A stretch of 64,000 bases of DNA, from contig NZ_CP029608.1 of NCBI RefSeq assembly GCF_003352185.1, positions 5,126,501-5,190,500 of the forward strand, in the 5' to 3' direction. This document shows, piece after piece, positions 48,678 to 58,675 of the stretch. A model generated the notes under the pieces. The model was not told the DNA's origin. It saw only the letters and a program-made list of their open reading frames with translations, and ran no database searches. How positions within the stretch are numbered: position 1 is the first letter of the stretch; each line of letters opens with the position of its first letter. Both the position numbers and the translations under genes were made by a program. The DNA comes from Pseudomonas kribbensis (GTDB lineage Bacteria > Pseudomonadota > Gammaproteobacteria > Pseudomonadales > Pseudomonadaceae).

Positions 48678-49565
48678 TTACGGCGCGTACGTCAGCAGCA
48701 GCTCGGTCGGCACCTTGAAGTCCAGGGACATCATGACGCTCAACGCGGTGATGGTGAAGATCGAGAACACGAACAGCTTGCGTGCCCAGACCGTGTCATC
48801 CACCGCCTTGTAGCCGGTCCAGGCCATGTACAGCCAGTACATGCCCATGGCCGCGGCGACGGCGAGGTAGCTCATGCCGGCGTAGCCGCTGAAGGTCAGC
48901 ATCAGGGTCGCCACGAGGAACGCCAGGATGTAGAACAGGATGTGCTTCTTGGCCACCTGGATCCCGCGCTTCACTGGCAACACCGGAATCGATGCGGCCA
49001 GGTAATCGTTGAAGCGAAAGATCGCGATGGCGTAGGAATGCGGCATCTGCCACAGGCTGAACATCACCAGCAGGGTCAACGCGGCCATGTCGAAGCTGTT
49101 GGTCACGGCCACGTAACCGATCACCGGCGGCATGGCGCCCGACAGACTGCCCACCAGCGTGCCGTGAACCGACTTGCGCTTGAGGTACAGGCTGTAGAAG
49201 CCGACGTAGATGATGAAGCCGATCACGGCGAACAGGGCAGCCAACGGGTTGGCCACCTTGTACAGCAACGCAACGCCGGCGACACCCAGGACGGTCGCAT
49301 AGACCAGGGCCAGTTTCAGGGAGATCAGGCCCTGGACCAGCACCCGGTTCTTGGTGCGTTCCATCTTCAGGTCGATGTCGCGGTCGATGCAGTTGTTGAA
49401 CACGCAACCGGAGGCCACGACCAGGGAAGTGCCGATCATGGCGGCCAGGAACACCGCCAGATCTACATGCCCTTTCGAGGCCAGGAAGAACCCGCCTGCC
49501 ACAGAAAGCACGTTACCGAAAATGATCCCCGGTTTGGTGATTTGGATAAAGTGCTTGAGCGACAT
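48678..49565 (-). CDS. cyoE: Protoheme IX farnesyltransferase (heme O synthase)
   Basis: 295 aa, about nine membrane helices. UbiA-family prenyl-diphosphate motif N-x2-D-x2-D-D/I-D-x2-M is visible as [17 protein letters not shown], and the second Asp-rich motif is YRFND-like ([10 protein letters not shown]). It makes heme O for the oxidase encoded upstream. Confidence 0.96.
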   Translation of the reverse strand: MSLKHFIQITKPGIIFGNVLSVAGGFFLASKGHVDLAVFLAAMIGTSLVVASGCVFNNCIDRDIDLKMERTKNRVLVQGLISLKLALVYATVLGVAGVALLYKVANPLAALFAVIGFIIYVGFYSLYLKRKSVHGTLVGSLSGAMPPVIGYVAVTNSFDMAALTLLVMFSLWQMPHSYAIAIFRFNDYLAASIPVLPVKRGIQVAKKHILFYILAFLVATLMLTFSGYAGMSYLAVAAAMGMYWLYMAWTGYKAVDDTVWARKLFVFSIFTITALSVMMSLDFKVPTELLLTYAP

Positions 49566-49575
49566 CGGGTCTACC

Positions 49576-49911
49576 TCACTTCGCCATCATGTAGGTGTGG
49601 ATGCTGAACATGATCCACAGCGACAGACCGACCAGCAGCACGATCACGATGGCCGTAAAGACGAACGCAATCACGTTGTTACGTTGGGCAACGGAACGGT
49701 CCAGGTGCAGGAAGTAATACAGGTGAACGATCACCTGGATTACCGCGAACAGCAGGACGATTGCCAGCGTGGTGGACTTCGGCAGGGTCGGGAACATCAC
49801 CAGGCCGAACGGGATGACGGTCAGGATCACCGACAGGATGAAGCCGATGGCGTACGACTTTACGCTGCCGTGGCCAGCATCATGGCTGTCATGGGAGTGT
49901 GCATTAGCCAT
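49576..49911 (-). CDS. cyoD: Cytochrome bo3 ubiquinol oxidase subunit IV
   Basis: 111 aa with three membrane helices, including [23 protein letters not shown] at 49911 overlaps the cyoC stop by one base. Needed for assembly of the CuB site. Confidence 0.95.
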   Translation of the reverse strand: MANAHSHDSHDAGHGSVKSYAIGFILSVILTVIPFGLVMFPTLPKSTTLAIVLLFAVIQVIVHLYYFLHLDRSVAQRNNVIAFVFTAIVIVLLVGLSLWIMFSIHTYMMAK

Positions 49912-50537
49912 TACAGGGTCCCCATCAGGTAAACAACGGTGAATACGCAGATCCACACCACGTCCAGGAAGTGCCAGAACAGGCTCAGGCAGCTCAGACG
50001 GGTCTTGTTGGTCGCCGTCAGGCCGTGCTTGTTGACCTGGTACATCATGATGCCCATCCAGATCAGACCCGCGGATACGTGCAGACCGTGGGTACCGACC
50101 AGGGTGAAGAACGCCGACAGGAAGCCCGAACGGCTAGGACCGAAGCCCTCGGAGATCAGCAGGTGGAACTCGTTGATCTCCATGGCGATAAAGCCTGCGC
50201 CGAGCAGGAAGGTCATGAACAACCAGCCCAGAACCTGCTGCTTTTTACCTTTGTACAACGCCAGCATGGCGAAGCCGTAGGTGATCGAACTGAACAACAG
50301 CAGAGCGGTTTCGCCCAGCACGTATGGCAGTTCGAAGATGTCGTGGCCCGACGGGCCACCGGCGACGTTGTTTACCAGTACCGCGTATACCGCAAAGATC
50401 GACGCAAACAGAATGCAGTCGGTCATCAGGTAGAGCCAGAAACCGTATACGGTCATCTCGCCCGAGTCGTGGTGATGGTCATCGTGCCCATGGTCGTGGC
50501 CATGGGCGTGTCCAGCATTGGTCACTAAGTTCGACAT
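49911..50537 (-). CDS. cyoC: Cytochrome bo3 ubiquinol oxidase subunit III
   Basis: 208 aa with five membrane helices; His-rich N-terminus ([14 protein letters not shown]). Family pattern [20 protein letters not shown] and [15 protein letters not shown]. Start 3 bp after cyoB. Confidence 0.96.
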   Translation of the reverse strand: MSNLVTNAGHAHGHDHGHDDHHHDSGEMTVYGFWLYLMTDCILFASIFAVYAVLVNNVAGGPSGHDIFELPYVLGETALLLFSSITYGFAMLALYKGKKQQVLGWLFMTFLLGAGFIAMEINEFHLLISEGFGPSRSGFLSAFFTLVGTHGLHVSAGLIWMGIMMYQVNKHGLTATNKTRLSCLSLFWHFLDVVWICVFTVVYLMGTL

Positions 50538-50540
50538 TGT

Positions 50541-52571
50541 TTAAGCCTGTTCCAACTTGGTTTCAACACGGGTCGCGGAAGCAGGGATCTTCCCGGCCGC
50601 TACCAGACGCTTGTGCTGCTCGGCTTCGATGCGCTCGATCGTTTCAACCGGAACCATGTAGCCCTGGTCGTCACGTGCAGCGTGGATCACGAAGTAGATG
50701 ACAGTGCCGGCCAGGCTGGCGATCGCCAACCACCAGATGTGCCAGATCATCGCGAAACCGAATACGGTCAGCAGTGCGCCCATCACCACGCCAGTGGCGG
50801 TGTTGTTCGGCATGTGGATCGGCTCGTACTTGGCCGGAGTCTGGTACGCAGTACCGTTTTCCTTGGCTTCGGTGAACGGGTCGATGCAGTCGGCCTTAGG
50901 CAGCACAGCGAAGTTGTAGAACGGAGGTGGCGACGAGGTCGACCATTCCAGGGTATGGGCATTCCACGGGTCACCGTGTTCGCACATGTTTTCCGGCTTG
51001 TTGCGGTCACGTACCGAGACGTACAGCTGGATCAGCTGGCAAGCGATACCCACAGCGATCATCACCGCACCGAACATGGCAACGTACAGGTACGGTACCC
51101 ACTCAGGGTTGGTAGTGGCGTTCAGACGACGGGTCATGCCCATGAAGCCCAGTGCGTAGAGCGGCATGAACGCGACGAAGAAGCCCGAGATCCAGAACCA
51201 GAACGCTGCTTTACCCCAGCCTTCGTGCAGCTTGAAGCCGAACGCTTTCGGGAAGTAGAAGCCGAAACCTGCGATGTAGCCGAATACCGCGCCGCCGATG
51301 ATCACGTTGTGGAAGTGCGCGATCACGAACAGGCTGTTGTGCAGAACGAAGTCAGCACCCGGGATGGCCAGCAGTACGCCGGTCATGCCGCCGATGGCGA
51401 AGGTCACCATGAAGCCCAGGGTCCACAGAACCTGGCTGGTGAAGCGCAGACGGCCCTGGTAGATGGTGAACAGCCAGTTGAACAGTTTCACACCCGTCGG
51501 GATGGAAATCAGCATCGTCGCCAGACCGAAGAAGGCGTTGACGCTGGCACCCGAACCCATGGTGAAGAAGTGGTGCAGCCAAACCATGAAGCCCAGTACC
51601 GAGATCGCGCCCGAAGCGTAGATCATCGAGTGGTGGCCGAACAGTTTCTTGCCGGTGAAGGCCGAGATCACTTCCGAGAAGATGCCGAATGCCGGCAGGA
51701 TCAGGATGTAAACCTCAGGGTGGCCCCATGCCCAGAACAGGTTGACGTACATCATTGGATTGCCACCAAGTTCATTGGTGAAAATGTGGAAATCCATGTA
51801 ACGGTCAAGGGTCAGCAGTGCCAGGGTAGCGGTCAGGATCGGGAACGAAGCCACGATCAGAACGTTTGCCCAGGTGCAGGTCCAGGTGAAGATCGGCATG
51901 TCCATCAGCTTCATGCCAGGGGTACGCATTTTCAGCACGGTCGCGAGGAAGTTAACCCCCGTTAGCGTTGTACCCAGACCCGATAGCTGTAGCGCCCAGA
52001 TGTAGTAGTCCATCCCCACGCCAGGGCTGTATTGCAGACCCGACAGCGGTGGATAGGCAACCCAGCCGGTCTTGGCGAATTCGCCGACGCCCAGGGACAG
52101 GTTGATCAACACGACGCCGGACACCAGCAGCCAGAAGCTCAGGGAGTTCAGGAACGGGAACGCAACGTCACGGGCGCCGATCTGCAGCGGCACTGCAAGG
52201 TTCATCAGGCCGGTGAAGAATGGCATCGCCATGAAGATGATCATGATCACACCGTGAGCGGTGAAGATCTGGTCATAGTGTTCAGGTGGCAGGTAGCCAG
52301 GCGAACCCTCGGTGGCCATGGCCAGCTGGGTACGCATCATGATGGCGTCGGCAAAGCCACGCAGCAGCATGACCATGGCAACGATGATGTACATCACGCC
52401 GATTTTCTTGTGGTCGACCGACGTCAGCCACTCGGTCCACAAGTAAGTCCACTTCTTGAAGTAGGTGATTGCAGCGAACAACGCCAGACCACCGAGCGCG
52501 ATCATCGAGATGGTGACCATCACGATCGGCTCGTGGAAAGGGATCGCTTCCCAACTTAATTTACCAAACAT
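50541..52571 (-). CDS. cyoB: Cytochrome bo3 ubiquinol oxidase subunit I
   Basis: 676 aa heme-copper oxidase catalytic subunit with about 15 membrane helices. Heme b/o3 and CuB ligands: His in [18 protein letters not shown] (cross-linked His-Tyr), HHFFTMG and HFHNVIIGG. The polar K-channel segment is present. Oxidises ubiquinol and pumps protons. Confidence 0.97.
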   Translation of the reverse strand: MFGKLSWEAIPFHEPIVMVTISMIALGGLALFAAITYFKKWTYLWTEWLTSVDHKKIGVMYIIVAMVMLLRGFADAIMMRTQLAMATEGSPGYLPPEHYDQIFTAHGVIMIIFMAMPFFTGLMNLAVPLQIGARDVAFPFLNSLSFWLLVSGVVLINLSLGVGEFAKTGWVAYPPLSGLQYSPGVGMDYYIWALQLSGLGTTLTGVNFLATVLKMRTPGMKLMDMPIFTWTCTWANVLIVASFPILTATLALLTLDRYMDFHIFTNELGGNPMMYVNLFWAWGHPEVYILILPAFGIFSEVISAFTGKKLFGHHSMIYASGAISVLGFMVWLHHFFTMGSGASVNAFFGLATMLISIPTGVKLFNWLFTIYQGRLRFTSQVLWTLGFMVTFAIGGMTGVLLAIPGADFVLHNSLFVIAHFHNVIIGGAVFGYIAGFGFYFPKAFGFKLHEGWGKAAFWFWISGFFVAFMPLYALGFMGMTRRLNATTNPEWVPYLYVAMFGAVMIAVGIACQLIQLYVSVRDRNKPENMCEHGDPWNAHTLEWSTSSPPPFYNFAVLPKADCIDPFTEAKENGTAYQTPAKYEPIHMPNNTATGVVMGALLTVFGFAMIWHIWWLAIASLAGTVIYFVIHAARDDQGYMVPVETIERIEAEQHKRLVAAGKIPASATRVETKLEQA

Positions 52572-52574
52572 CGT

Positions 52575-53516
52575 TTACTCCTCTGCCCCGGCAGCTGAAT
52601 GCGAATTCGAGTCCATATCCGTTGCCGCCACTTCTTTCTCTTTCTTCTCGTGCTTCAGCGGCTTGCCCGGTTTCATGCCTTCGTACTTGTCGACGATGGT
52701 CTGGAACAGGTTCGGCGTGACCGAGGAGTAGAGCTCGACTGGATTGTTCTGGCTTGGCTTGGCAAGGGCTGCGTATTCAGCTTGTTCAAGCTGTTTAGGT
52801 GCCTTTTTGACTTCACTTACCCAGGCGTCGAAATCTTCCTGAGAAGTTGCGATCGCTTTGAATTTCATACCGGTGAAACCAGCGCCGCTGTAGTTGGCGG
52901 AGATACCGTCCATTTCAGCGTTGCGGTCAGCGATCAGGTGCAGCTTGGTGGTCATGCCCGCCATCGCGTAGATCTGGCCGCCCAGGCCCGGGATGAAGAA
53001 CGAGTTCATCACCGCGTCCGAAGTGATCCGGAAGTTGACTGGCGTGTGCGCCGGGAACACGATCTTGTTGACCGTGGCGATGCCTTGTTCCGGGTAGATG
53101 AACAGCCACTTCCAGTCCAGCGCGACCACTTCGATGGTCACAGGCTTGACGTCGGATTCGATCGGACGATACGGATCCAGCGAGTGGGTCGACTTGTAGG
53201 TGATGTAACCCAGGGCAATGATGATCAGGACCGGAATGGTCCAGACTGCCACTTCGATCTTGGTCGAGTGCGACCATTTCGGGGTGTAGACGGCGTTCTT
53301 GTTGGAGGCGCGGTACTTCCAGGCGAACAGGAAGGTCATGACGATGACCGGCACAACAACCAACAGCATCAGCAGCGTAGCGGTGATGATCAGGTTGCGC
53401 TGTTCCAGGCCGACCTGGCCCGTTGGATTGAGCAAGGTCATGTTGCAGCCTCCCAGCAACAACGTGCCGAGCAGCGGCACTAGGCCTAGTAATCTGGGGT
53501 ACCTGTTTTTACTCAT
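52575..53516 (-). CDS. cyoA: Cytochrome bo3 ubiquinol oxidase subunit II
   Basis: 313 aa. Signal with lipobox LLLGGC (lipid-anchored Cys about residue 25), two membrane helices, then the cupredoxin fold that has lost the CuA ligands, as in all quinol-oxidising CyoA. Conserved WKWLFIYPEQGIATVN is present. Start at 53516 (MSKNRYPR); an upstream extension of 18 codons lacks support. First gene of cyoABCDE. Confidence 0.96.
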   Translation of the reverse strand: MSKNRYPRLLGLVPLLGTLLLGGCNMTLLNPTGQVGLEQRNLIITATLLMLLVVVPVIVMTFLFAWKYRASNKNAVYTPKWSHSTKIEVAVWTIPVLIIIALGYITYKSTHSLDPYRPIESDVKPVTIEVVALDWKWLFIYPEQGIATVNKIVFPAHTPVNFRITSDAVMNSFFIPGLGGQIYAMAGMTTKLHLIADRNAEMDGISANYSGAGFTGMKFKAIATSQEDFDAWVSEVKKAPKQLEQAEYAALAKPSQNNPVELYSSVTPNLFQTIVDKYEGMKPGKPLKHEKKEKEVAATDMDSNSHSAAGAEE

Positions 53517-54269
53517 CTCACGACCTCTAAAGCAGCTTGCGCAATGCAGTTGGGTTTTGATCGCCAACACTTCACCCTGCCAAGGGTTGGCATTTTCTTT
53601 GGATTGAATAAGGGCCGCCCGTCGCGCGTCAGACGCTCGACAAATCCTGGGACAGCGGTCAGTTCTTATTCGAATTCGTGGTCAAAGGCCTTGTTACAGA
53701 CCAATTCCATTTGGTGCGGAAAGTTGGAAGGCACCGACACCTGGGTGTCTCGCAAGCCTTTCGGCCCCTCGACACCCGACTTCCTGCTCAGTTCCTTATA
53801 AAGGTTGAACAGTGCCGGGAATTCAGTGCGGGCGATTGTAGATAGGTAGCGCCCTATACACCATGTCTTATCCCGAAATAATTTTTATCGCTCAGAGCAA
53901 CAATCCATCACCGTTTTTGCAAAAGTTCCGCATGTTATCGAAATCGATTCTCAACAAAAACACCAAAAAATGTAGGTGTACCTGGCTCGGATCAGACAGT
54001 TCCGAAGACTTTTTCCCACACCGTGAAGCGCTTAAACCCCGATAACCCAAGGGCTTTGGCCAATTGCCACAGGTTGTTAAAACTGCCTGTTCCGGCACCA
54101 CCGTCCCAATGCCGAAAAACCCTGAAACAGACCAATCCTTTTTTGTAACAACACTCCAATCCGGGCCTGCGAAAGACACTGCGACACGGCGTGTGTGACA
54201 ACATGTCGCACACCTGTCGCACCGTCCCTTGCCGTTCGTCACGACGTTTTCACAAAGACCCTGAAATGC
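53517..54269. other. Long non-coding region upstream of cyoA
   Basis: About 750 bp without a gene I can support. It is AT-richer than its surroundings around 53860-54150. Upstream control of cyo should lie here. I see no ANR box (TTGAT-N4-ATCAA). The TGTCGCA repeats at 54180-54221 are the only notable sequence pattern. Confidence 0.6.
54180..54221. promoter_or_regulatory. TGTCGCA/TGCGACA repeat cluster
   Basis: TGCGACA (54180-54186), TGTCGCA (54204-54210) and TGTCGCA (54215-54221). The first and second make an inverted pair and the second and third a direct pair. RegA/PrrA/RoxR-type regulators recognise GCGNC-type half sites, and RoxR is known to control terminal oxidases in pseudomonads, so a RoxR site for cyo or dsbB is possible; not demonstrable here. 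Confidence 0.35.
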
Positions 54270-54309
54270 AAAACGCCCCGATTTGCGTCACTGCAAATCG
54301 AGGCGTTTG
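54270..54309 (-). terminator. Terminator of dsbB
   Basis: AAACGCC-CCGATTTGC/GCAAATCG-AGGCGTTT, an almost perfect long stem with A-run at its left end, which gives a T-run on the minus strand. It lies 30 bp past the dsbB stop. Confidence 0.85.
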
Positions 54310-54339
54310 TGTTATCGGCGCAGGGGCCGAAAAGTTGAT

Positions 54340-54849
54340 TCAGCGCAATGCTTTTCGGTTGCGCGAGGTCAACAGCGGCACCAGGATCACCACCAGCACG
54401 AAGGCCACCAGTGCCCATTGCGCCAGCGACAGACCGAGGATCGGCGGGTACGGCGTCGAGCAGAAACCGTCGACCTGGAAGCCCAGAGGGAAGATCTTCG
54501 CCAGCGGCAGGTCATCGACGATCGGTTGCAACACATCGATGCCGCAACTCACCGCCGGGTAGAACTGGGTATACACGTGATGCCCGGCGACGCCGGCTCC
54601 GGCAATCGCGCAGATCACCACCAGCACCTCGAACACGGTGATGCTGCGGCGGGTGCGCATGGCCGCGCCGATGAACGCGAACAGCGCGATCAGCAGCAAG
54701 GCATAACGCTGCAGGATGCACAGCGGGCATGGCGCCTCGCCCAGCACGATCTGCATGTACAGCGCGCCACCGATCAGCGCCAGGCAGATGACGCCCAGCA
54801 ACACCAGATAGCGCCGTTCACGTCCCAATCGAATCGTTTCCTCGCTCAT
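54340..54849 (-). CDS. dsbB: Disulfide bond formation protein DsbB
   Basis: 169 aa, four membrane helices. It reoxidises DsbA and hands electrons to ubiquinone. The redox pairs are present: CPLC (about 41-44) in the first periplasmic loop and Cys in SCGIDVLQP and GFCSTPY in the second. The arginine next to the first pair (LQRY) is conserved. Confidence 0.95.
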   Translation of the reverse strand: MSEETIRLGRERRYLVLLGVICLALIGGALYMQIVLGEAPCPLCILQRYALLLIALFAFIGAAMRTRRSITVFEVLVVICAIAGAGVAGHHVYTQFYPAVSCGIDVLQPIVDDLPLAKIFPLGFQVDGFCSTPYPPILGLSLAQWALVAFVLVVILVPLLTSRNRKALR

Positions 54850-54874
54850 CGCGTTTCCCTTTCATGTCCATGGT

Positions 54875-55435
54875 TCAGCTGGCCGGCGGCTGCGCTTGCA
54901 GTTGCGCCATCAGGCTGATGTTGTCTTCGATATGCCAATTGGCCGCGATGCGACCGTTGTCGATCTGATAGATATCGGTTGCCCGGAAGTCTACACGCTG
55001 GCCCTGCCCTTTGAGAGCCTTGAACGTACCGGTGAAATGCCCGCGAAAGTGCAGATGCACCACCACGCGATCACCGGCGACGATCATTTGTTCGATCTCG
55101 CAGCTCAGGTCCGGCACCGCCGTGCGAAAGAACTTCGACGCCAGCAGCGGTCCCGTCGGCCCCTGCACCCGGCCTTCCGGCGGGGTCTTGTCGACAAACT
55201 GCGGCGACAGGGCCGCCGTGGCCAACGCCTCTTCGCCCGTGTTCCAGAAACTGCCATAGCGACGCGCTGCCAGTTCCATTGCATCACGCTGGGCCTGAGG
55301 CAGGCTCTGATCGACGATCAGGGTCTGCGGCTGGATCAACGCGGATTCGGCAAAGGCAAACGGACTGGACAGCAAGGCAACCGACAGGCCCAACGCGGCC
55401 AGGCTGAAACGACGGGAAGAGGCGATGTGCGACAT
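54875..55435 (-). CDS. Secreted SnoaL-like (NTF2-fold) protein
   Basis: 186 aa. Signal peptide SSRRFSLAALGLSVALLSSPFAFA, then an NTF2-like fold resembling ester cyclases/SnoaL polyketide cyclases: FWNTGEEALATAALSP, VHLHFRGHFTGTF, ATDIYQIDNGRIAANWHIED. Probably periplasmic; the substrate is unknown. Start at 55435 (MSHIASS). Confidence 0.85.
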   Translation of the reverse strand: MSHIASSRRFSLAALGLSVALLSSPFAFAESALIQPQTLIVDQSLPQAQRDAMELAARRYGSFWNTGEEALATAALSPQFVDKTPPEGRVQGPTGPLLASKFFRTAVPDLSCEIEQMIVAGDRVVVHLHFRGHFTGTFKALKGQGQRVDFRATDIYQIDNGRIAANWHIEDNISLMAQLQAQPPAS

Positions 55436-55560
55436 GGGGGCGATCCTGATCATGTAAACGAACGAGCGCCTATCATCAGCATCGGGGAATAAACGATAAA
55501 CCGGTTAAGAAACGATTAACCTTTAAACACTTTTTAAGAATCAAGACCGTATAACGACTA

Positions 55561-55625
55561 ATCGCTAGCAGGCTAGCTCCCACAACGGATTGCATTCCAA
55601 TTGTGGGAGCTAGCCTGCTAGCGAT
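55561..55625. repeat. REP doublet (REPIN-like) between the SnoaL and hmp genes
   Basis: Perfect 24-bp inverted repeat (55561-55584 and 55602-55625) with arm ATCGCTAGCAGGCTAGCTCC + CACA around a 17-bp centre. This arm is a well-known P. fluorescens REP family sequence. It probably also ends or stabilises the hmp transcript. Confidence 0.9.
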
Positions 55626-55645
55626 GAAGGCAACTTGGTTCCGAA

Positions 55646-56827
55646 TTATTCCAAAGCAGCAGCCGGCCCGAAGAACTCATACCGGCTCTGCTTCTCCGGC
55701 ACGCCCAGCGCCTTCAGATGCCGCTTGATCGCCCCCATGAAGCCTTTCGGTCCAAGGAAGTAGGCGTCCACATCACGCTGTTCCGGCAGCCACTCGCCCA
55801 ATTGCTCCTGGCTCAACAGCCCGACCTTGTCCGCCGCCGGACTCACGCCGTCATCTTCGGCGTAGCAATAGAAGCGCTTGAGCTGCGGATGGCGCTCGGC
55901 CAGACCGTCGATCCAGTCACGGAACGCATGCACGCTGCCATTGCGCGCGCAGTGAATGAAATGCACCGGACGCTCGGTTTCCAGCGCCGCTTCCAGCATC
56001 GCCAGGGTTGGCGTGATACCAACGCCGCCGCTGATCAGCACCAGCGGCTTGTCGCTGGCAGTCAAAGTGAACTCGCCCGATGGCGGAAACAGCTGGATGC
56101 TGGCGCCGACGTGCAGTTGATCGTGCAGGTGATTGGAGGCACGGCCGCCCGGTTCACGCTTGACGCTGATGCGGTACTGGCCTTTGTTGGCCAGGGCCGA
56201 CAGCGAGTAATTGCGGCGGATTTCTTCGCCGTCGAGGATCAACTTCATGCCGATGTACTGGCCCGGCTCGGCTGCGAGAATCGGCCCTTTGTCCGCGGGT
56301 TCGAAGTAGAACGAAATGATTTCCGCGCTCTCCTCGACCTTGGCCGCGACGATGAACTCCCGCGCCCCGCGCCAGCCGCCGACGGCTTGTTCCTTCTGGT
56401 CATAGATGGCGGTTTCGGCGCCGATCAGGATCTCGGCCAACTGACCGTAGGCCGCGCCCCAGGCACTCATCACTTCCGGCGTGGCAATTTCATCGCCCAG
56501 CACTTCGGAGATGGCGCGCAGCAGGCAGCTACCGACGATCGGGTAATGTTCCGGCAGGATTTGCAGGGCCACGTGCTTGTTGATGATCTTCGCCACGAGA
56601 TCGCCCAACTGGTCGAGTTGATCGATGTGACGGGCGTACATCAATACACCGTTGGCCAGCGCGCGAGGCTGGTCACCGCTGGCCTGGTGAGCCTGATTGA
56701 ACAGCGGGCGGACTTCCGGGTATTCGGAGAGCATCATGCGGTAGAAGTGGGTGATCAGCGCTTCACCGCCGCTTTCCAGCAGAGGCACAGTGGATTTGAC
56801 GATGGCACGATCCTGGACGCTAAGCAT
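55646..56827 (-). CDS. hmp: Flavohemoprotein, nitric oxide dioxygenase
   Basis: 393 aa. Oxidises NO to nitrate with O2 and NADH. Globin domain at 1-140 (proximal His in INKHVALQILPEHYP, and LLRAISEVLG), FAD domain with RNYSLSA, and NAD domain with LISGGVGITPTLAML. The gene is divergent from norR/fhpR and has a sigma-54-like promoter. Confidence 0.97.
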   Translation of the reverse strand: MLSVQDRAIVKSTVPLLESGGEALITHFYRMMLSEYPEVRPLFNQAHQASGDQPRALANGVLMYARHIDQLDQLGDLVAKIINKHVALQILPEHYPIVGSCLLRAISEVLGDEIATPEVMSAWGAAYGQLAEILIGAETAIYDQKEQAVGGWRGAREFIVAAKVEESAEIISFYFEPADKGPILAAEPGQYIGMKLILDGEEIRRNYSLSALANKGQYRISVKREPGGRASNHLHDQLHVGASIQLFPPSGEFTLTASDKPLVLISGGVGITPTLAMLEAALETERPVHFIHCARNGSVHAFRDWIDGLAERHPQLKRFYCYAEDDGVSPAADKVGLLSQEQLGEWLPEQRDVDAYFLGPKGFMGAIKRHLKALGVPEKQSRYEFFGPAAALE

Positions 56828-56867
56828 AAGGGTGACTCCTGAGCTTTCTCTAAAAGTGCCTTATGTA

Positions 56868-56885
56868 TTCCAGTAATCGTGCCAA
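56868..56885 (-). promoter_or_regulatory. Sigma-54-like promoter of hmp
   Basis: Minus strand TTGGCACGATTACTGGAA: the GG of the -24 element is exact (TTGGCAC) and the -12 is GG in place of GC at the right 10-bp spacing. It fits with an upstream NorR-type activator. Leader to the ATG would be about 30 bases. Confidence 0.6.
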
Positions 56886-56922
56886 CTATTTTTTACATAT
56901 AAATCAATAACTTGAAATTTAT

Positions 56923-56983
56923 GTAGTCAGATCGACACAACCCCCTCTATAGTCGCTTCGACTACAACGCGTCTCTTTGACTA
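56923..56983. promoter_or_regulatory. Three NorR/FhpR enhancer sites
   Basis: Three GT-N7-AC motifs: 56926-56936, 56952-56962 (within the palindrome TAGTCGCTTCGACTA) and 56971-56981. Three such sites are the known arrangement for NorR at its targets. They lie between hmp and norR, upstream of the hmp sigma-54-like promoter. Confidence 0.8.
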
Positions 56984-56990
56984 CAAGCCT

Positions 56991-58547
56991 ATGTCCGCCA
57001 AATCCCTGCTCACCGCCCTGCTCCCGCTGGTTTCCGACCTGTCCCGCGAATTGCCCGAAGGCGAGCGCTACCGGCGCCTGCTCGAAGCCATGCGCGCCCT
57101 GCTGCCGTGCGATGCCGCAGCCTTGTTGCGCCTCGATGGCGAGTGGCTGGTGCCGCTGGCGGTGGACGGCTTGAGTACCGACACCCTCGGCCGCCGCTTC
57201 AAGGTCAGCGAACACCCGCGTTTCGAAGTACTGCTGGCAGGCGCCGGGCCGACCCGCTTCGCTGCCGACAGTGATTTGCCCGACCCTTATGACGGGCTCG
57301 TCGACGGCCTCGACGATCACCTCGAAGTCCACGACTGCCTCGGTTGCCCGCTGTTCGTCGATGAAAAACTCTGGGGTCTGATTACCTTGGACGCCCTCGA
57401 TCCCCAGCGTTTCGAACCGATCGAACTCGACGCTTTGCAGGCCTTCGCCAGCCTCGCCTCGGCCACGGTCAACGCCGCCGAGCGCATCGAACGTCTGGCG
57501 ATTCGCGCTGAAGACGAACATCAGCGCGCCGAGGTCTATCGCCAGGCCAGCGGCCAGCAGAACCGCGAAATGATCGGCCAGAGCAAGGCGCATAAGCGGC
57601 TGGTGGAAGAGATCAATCTGGTGGGCGGCAGCGACCTGACCGTGCTGATCACCGGCGAAACCGGGGTCGGAAAAGAGCTGGTGGCCCAGGCGATCCACGC
57701 CGCCTCCCAGCGCGCCGACAAACCCATCATCAGCCTCAACTGCGCAGCCCTGCCGGATACGCTGGTGGAAAGCGAACTGTTCGGCCACGTGCGCGGTGCT
57801 TTCACCGGCGCCACCAGCGACCGGCGCGGCAAGTTCGAACTGGCCAACGGCGGCACACTGTTTCTCGATGAGGTCGGCGAGTTGTCGCTGACCGTCCAGG
57901 CCAAGTTGTTGCGGGTTTTGCAGAGCGGCCAGTTGCAGCGCCTGGGGTCGGACAAGGAGCATCAGGTCGATGTGCGCCTGATCGCTGCGACCAACCGCGA
58001 CCTGGCCGAAGAAGTGCGCAGCGGCCGCTACCGGGCCGACTTCTACCATCGCCTGAGTGTGTACCCGTTGCGGGTGCCGGCGCTGCGTGAACGGGGTCGC
58101 GATGTGTTGCTGCTCAGCGGTTTTTTCCTCGAACAGAACCGCTCGCGCATGGGCCTCAACAGCCTGCGCCTGAACAGCGATGCCCAGGAAGCGCTGCTGG
58201 CCTACACCTGGCCGGGCAACGTGCGGGAGCTGGAACACCTGATCGGGCGCAGCGCGCTGAAGGCGCTGGGGAACTGCAAAGTGCGGCCGAAGATTCTCAG
58301 CCTGAGCGCAATGGATCTCGACCTGCCGCGCGAGGTTGTGGATAACTCGCCGACACCGTCGGAAGCGACCACCGCGATGCCATTGATCAGCGGGGATCTG
58401 CGCACCGCCACCGAGCACTATCAGCGGCAGTTGATCAGTGCCGCACTCGAGCGCAATCAGGACAACTGGGCCAGCGCCGCCCGCGAGCTGGGGCTGGATC
58501 GTGCGAATCTGGGGCGGCTGGCCAAGCGGCTGGGCCTGAAAAGCTGA
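56991..58547 (+). CDS. norR: NO-responsive sigma-54 activator NorR/FhpR
   Basis: 518 aa. GAF domain with non-heme iron (about 20-160), a linker, an AAA+ domain with Walker A GETGVGKE, the sigma-54-contact loop GAFTGA and Walker B GGTLFLDEVGEL, and a FIS-type C-terminal helix-turn-helix (RELGLDRANLGRLAKRLGL). NO binding to the GAF iron relieves inhibition of the ATPase. With no nor genes near, it most likely works as FhpR, activating hmp. Confidence 0.95.
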   Translation: MSAKSLLTALLPLVSDLSRELPEGERYRRLLEAMRALLPCDAAALLRLDGEWLVPLAVDGLSTDTLGRRFKVSEHPRFEVLLAGAGPTRFAADSDLPDPYDGLVDGLDDHLEVHDCLGCPLFVDEKLWGLITLDALDPQRFEPIELDALQAFASLASATVNAAERIERLAIRAEDEHQRAEVYRQASGQQNREMIGQSKAHKRLVEEINLVGGSDLTVLITGETGVGKELVAQAIHAASQRADKPIISLNCAALPDTLVESELFGHVRGAFTGATSDRRGKFELANGGTLFLDEVGELSLTVQAKLLRVLQSGQLQRLGSDKEHQVDVRLIAATNRDLAEEVRSGRYRADFYHRLSVYPLRVPALRERGRDVLLLSGFFLEQNRSRMGLNSLRLNSDAQEALLAYTWPGNVRELEHLIGRSALKALGNCKVRPKILSLSAMDLDLPREVVDNSPTPSEATTAMPLISGDLRTATEHYQRQLISAALERNQDNWASAARELGLDRANLGRLAKRLGLKS

Positions 58548-58583
58548 AAGATCCGGCATCGGAACACCACCCGACAACTAACC

Positions 58584-58610
58584 TAAAGCCCAACCTTTTG
58601 ACGCCGATAA
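58584..58610 (+). promoter_or_regulatory. FliA (sigma-28) promoter of cheV
   Basis: TAAAGCCC, exactly 11 bp, GCCGATAA (58603-58610). The -10 is a perfect FliA element and the -35 keeps TAAA. It is 66 bp upstream of the cheV start. Confidence 0.85.
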
Positions 58611-58675
58611 CCCGGCATCAATAGTTTCTGGCGATTTCCACCCTCGCCCATCACCTTTTTCCACAGAAGGTTTTT

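Noticed and set aside
53863..54045. 60-aa plus-strand frame upstream of cyoA
   Set aside because: No ribosome site, no protein-like composition, overlapping minus-strand frames of equal quality.
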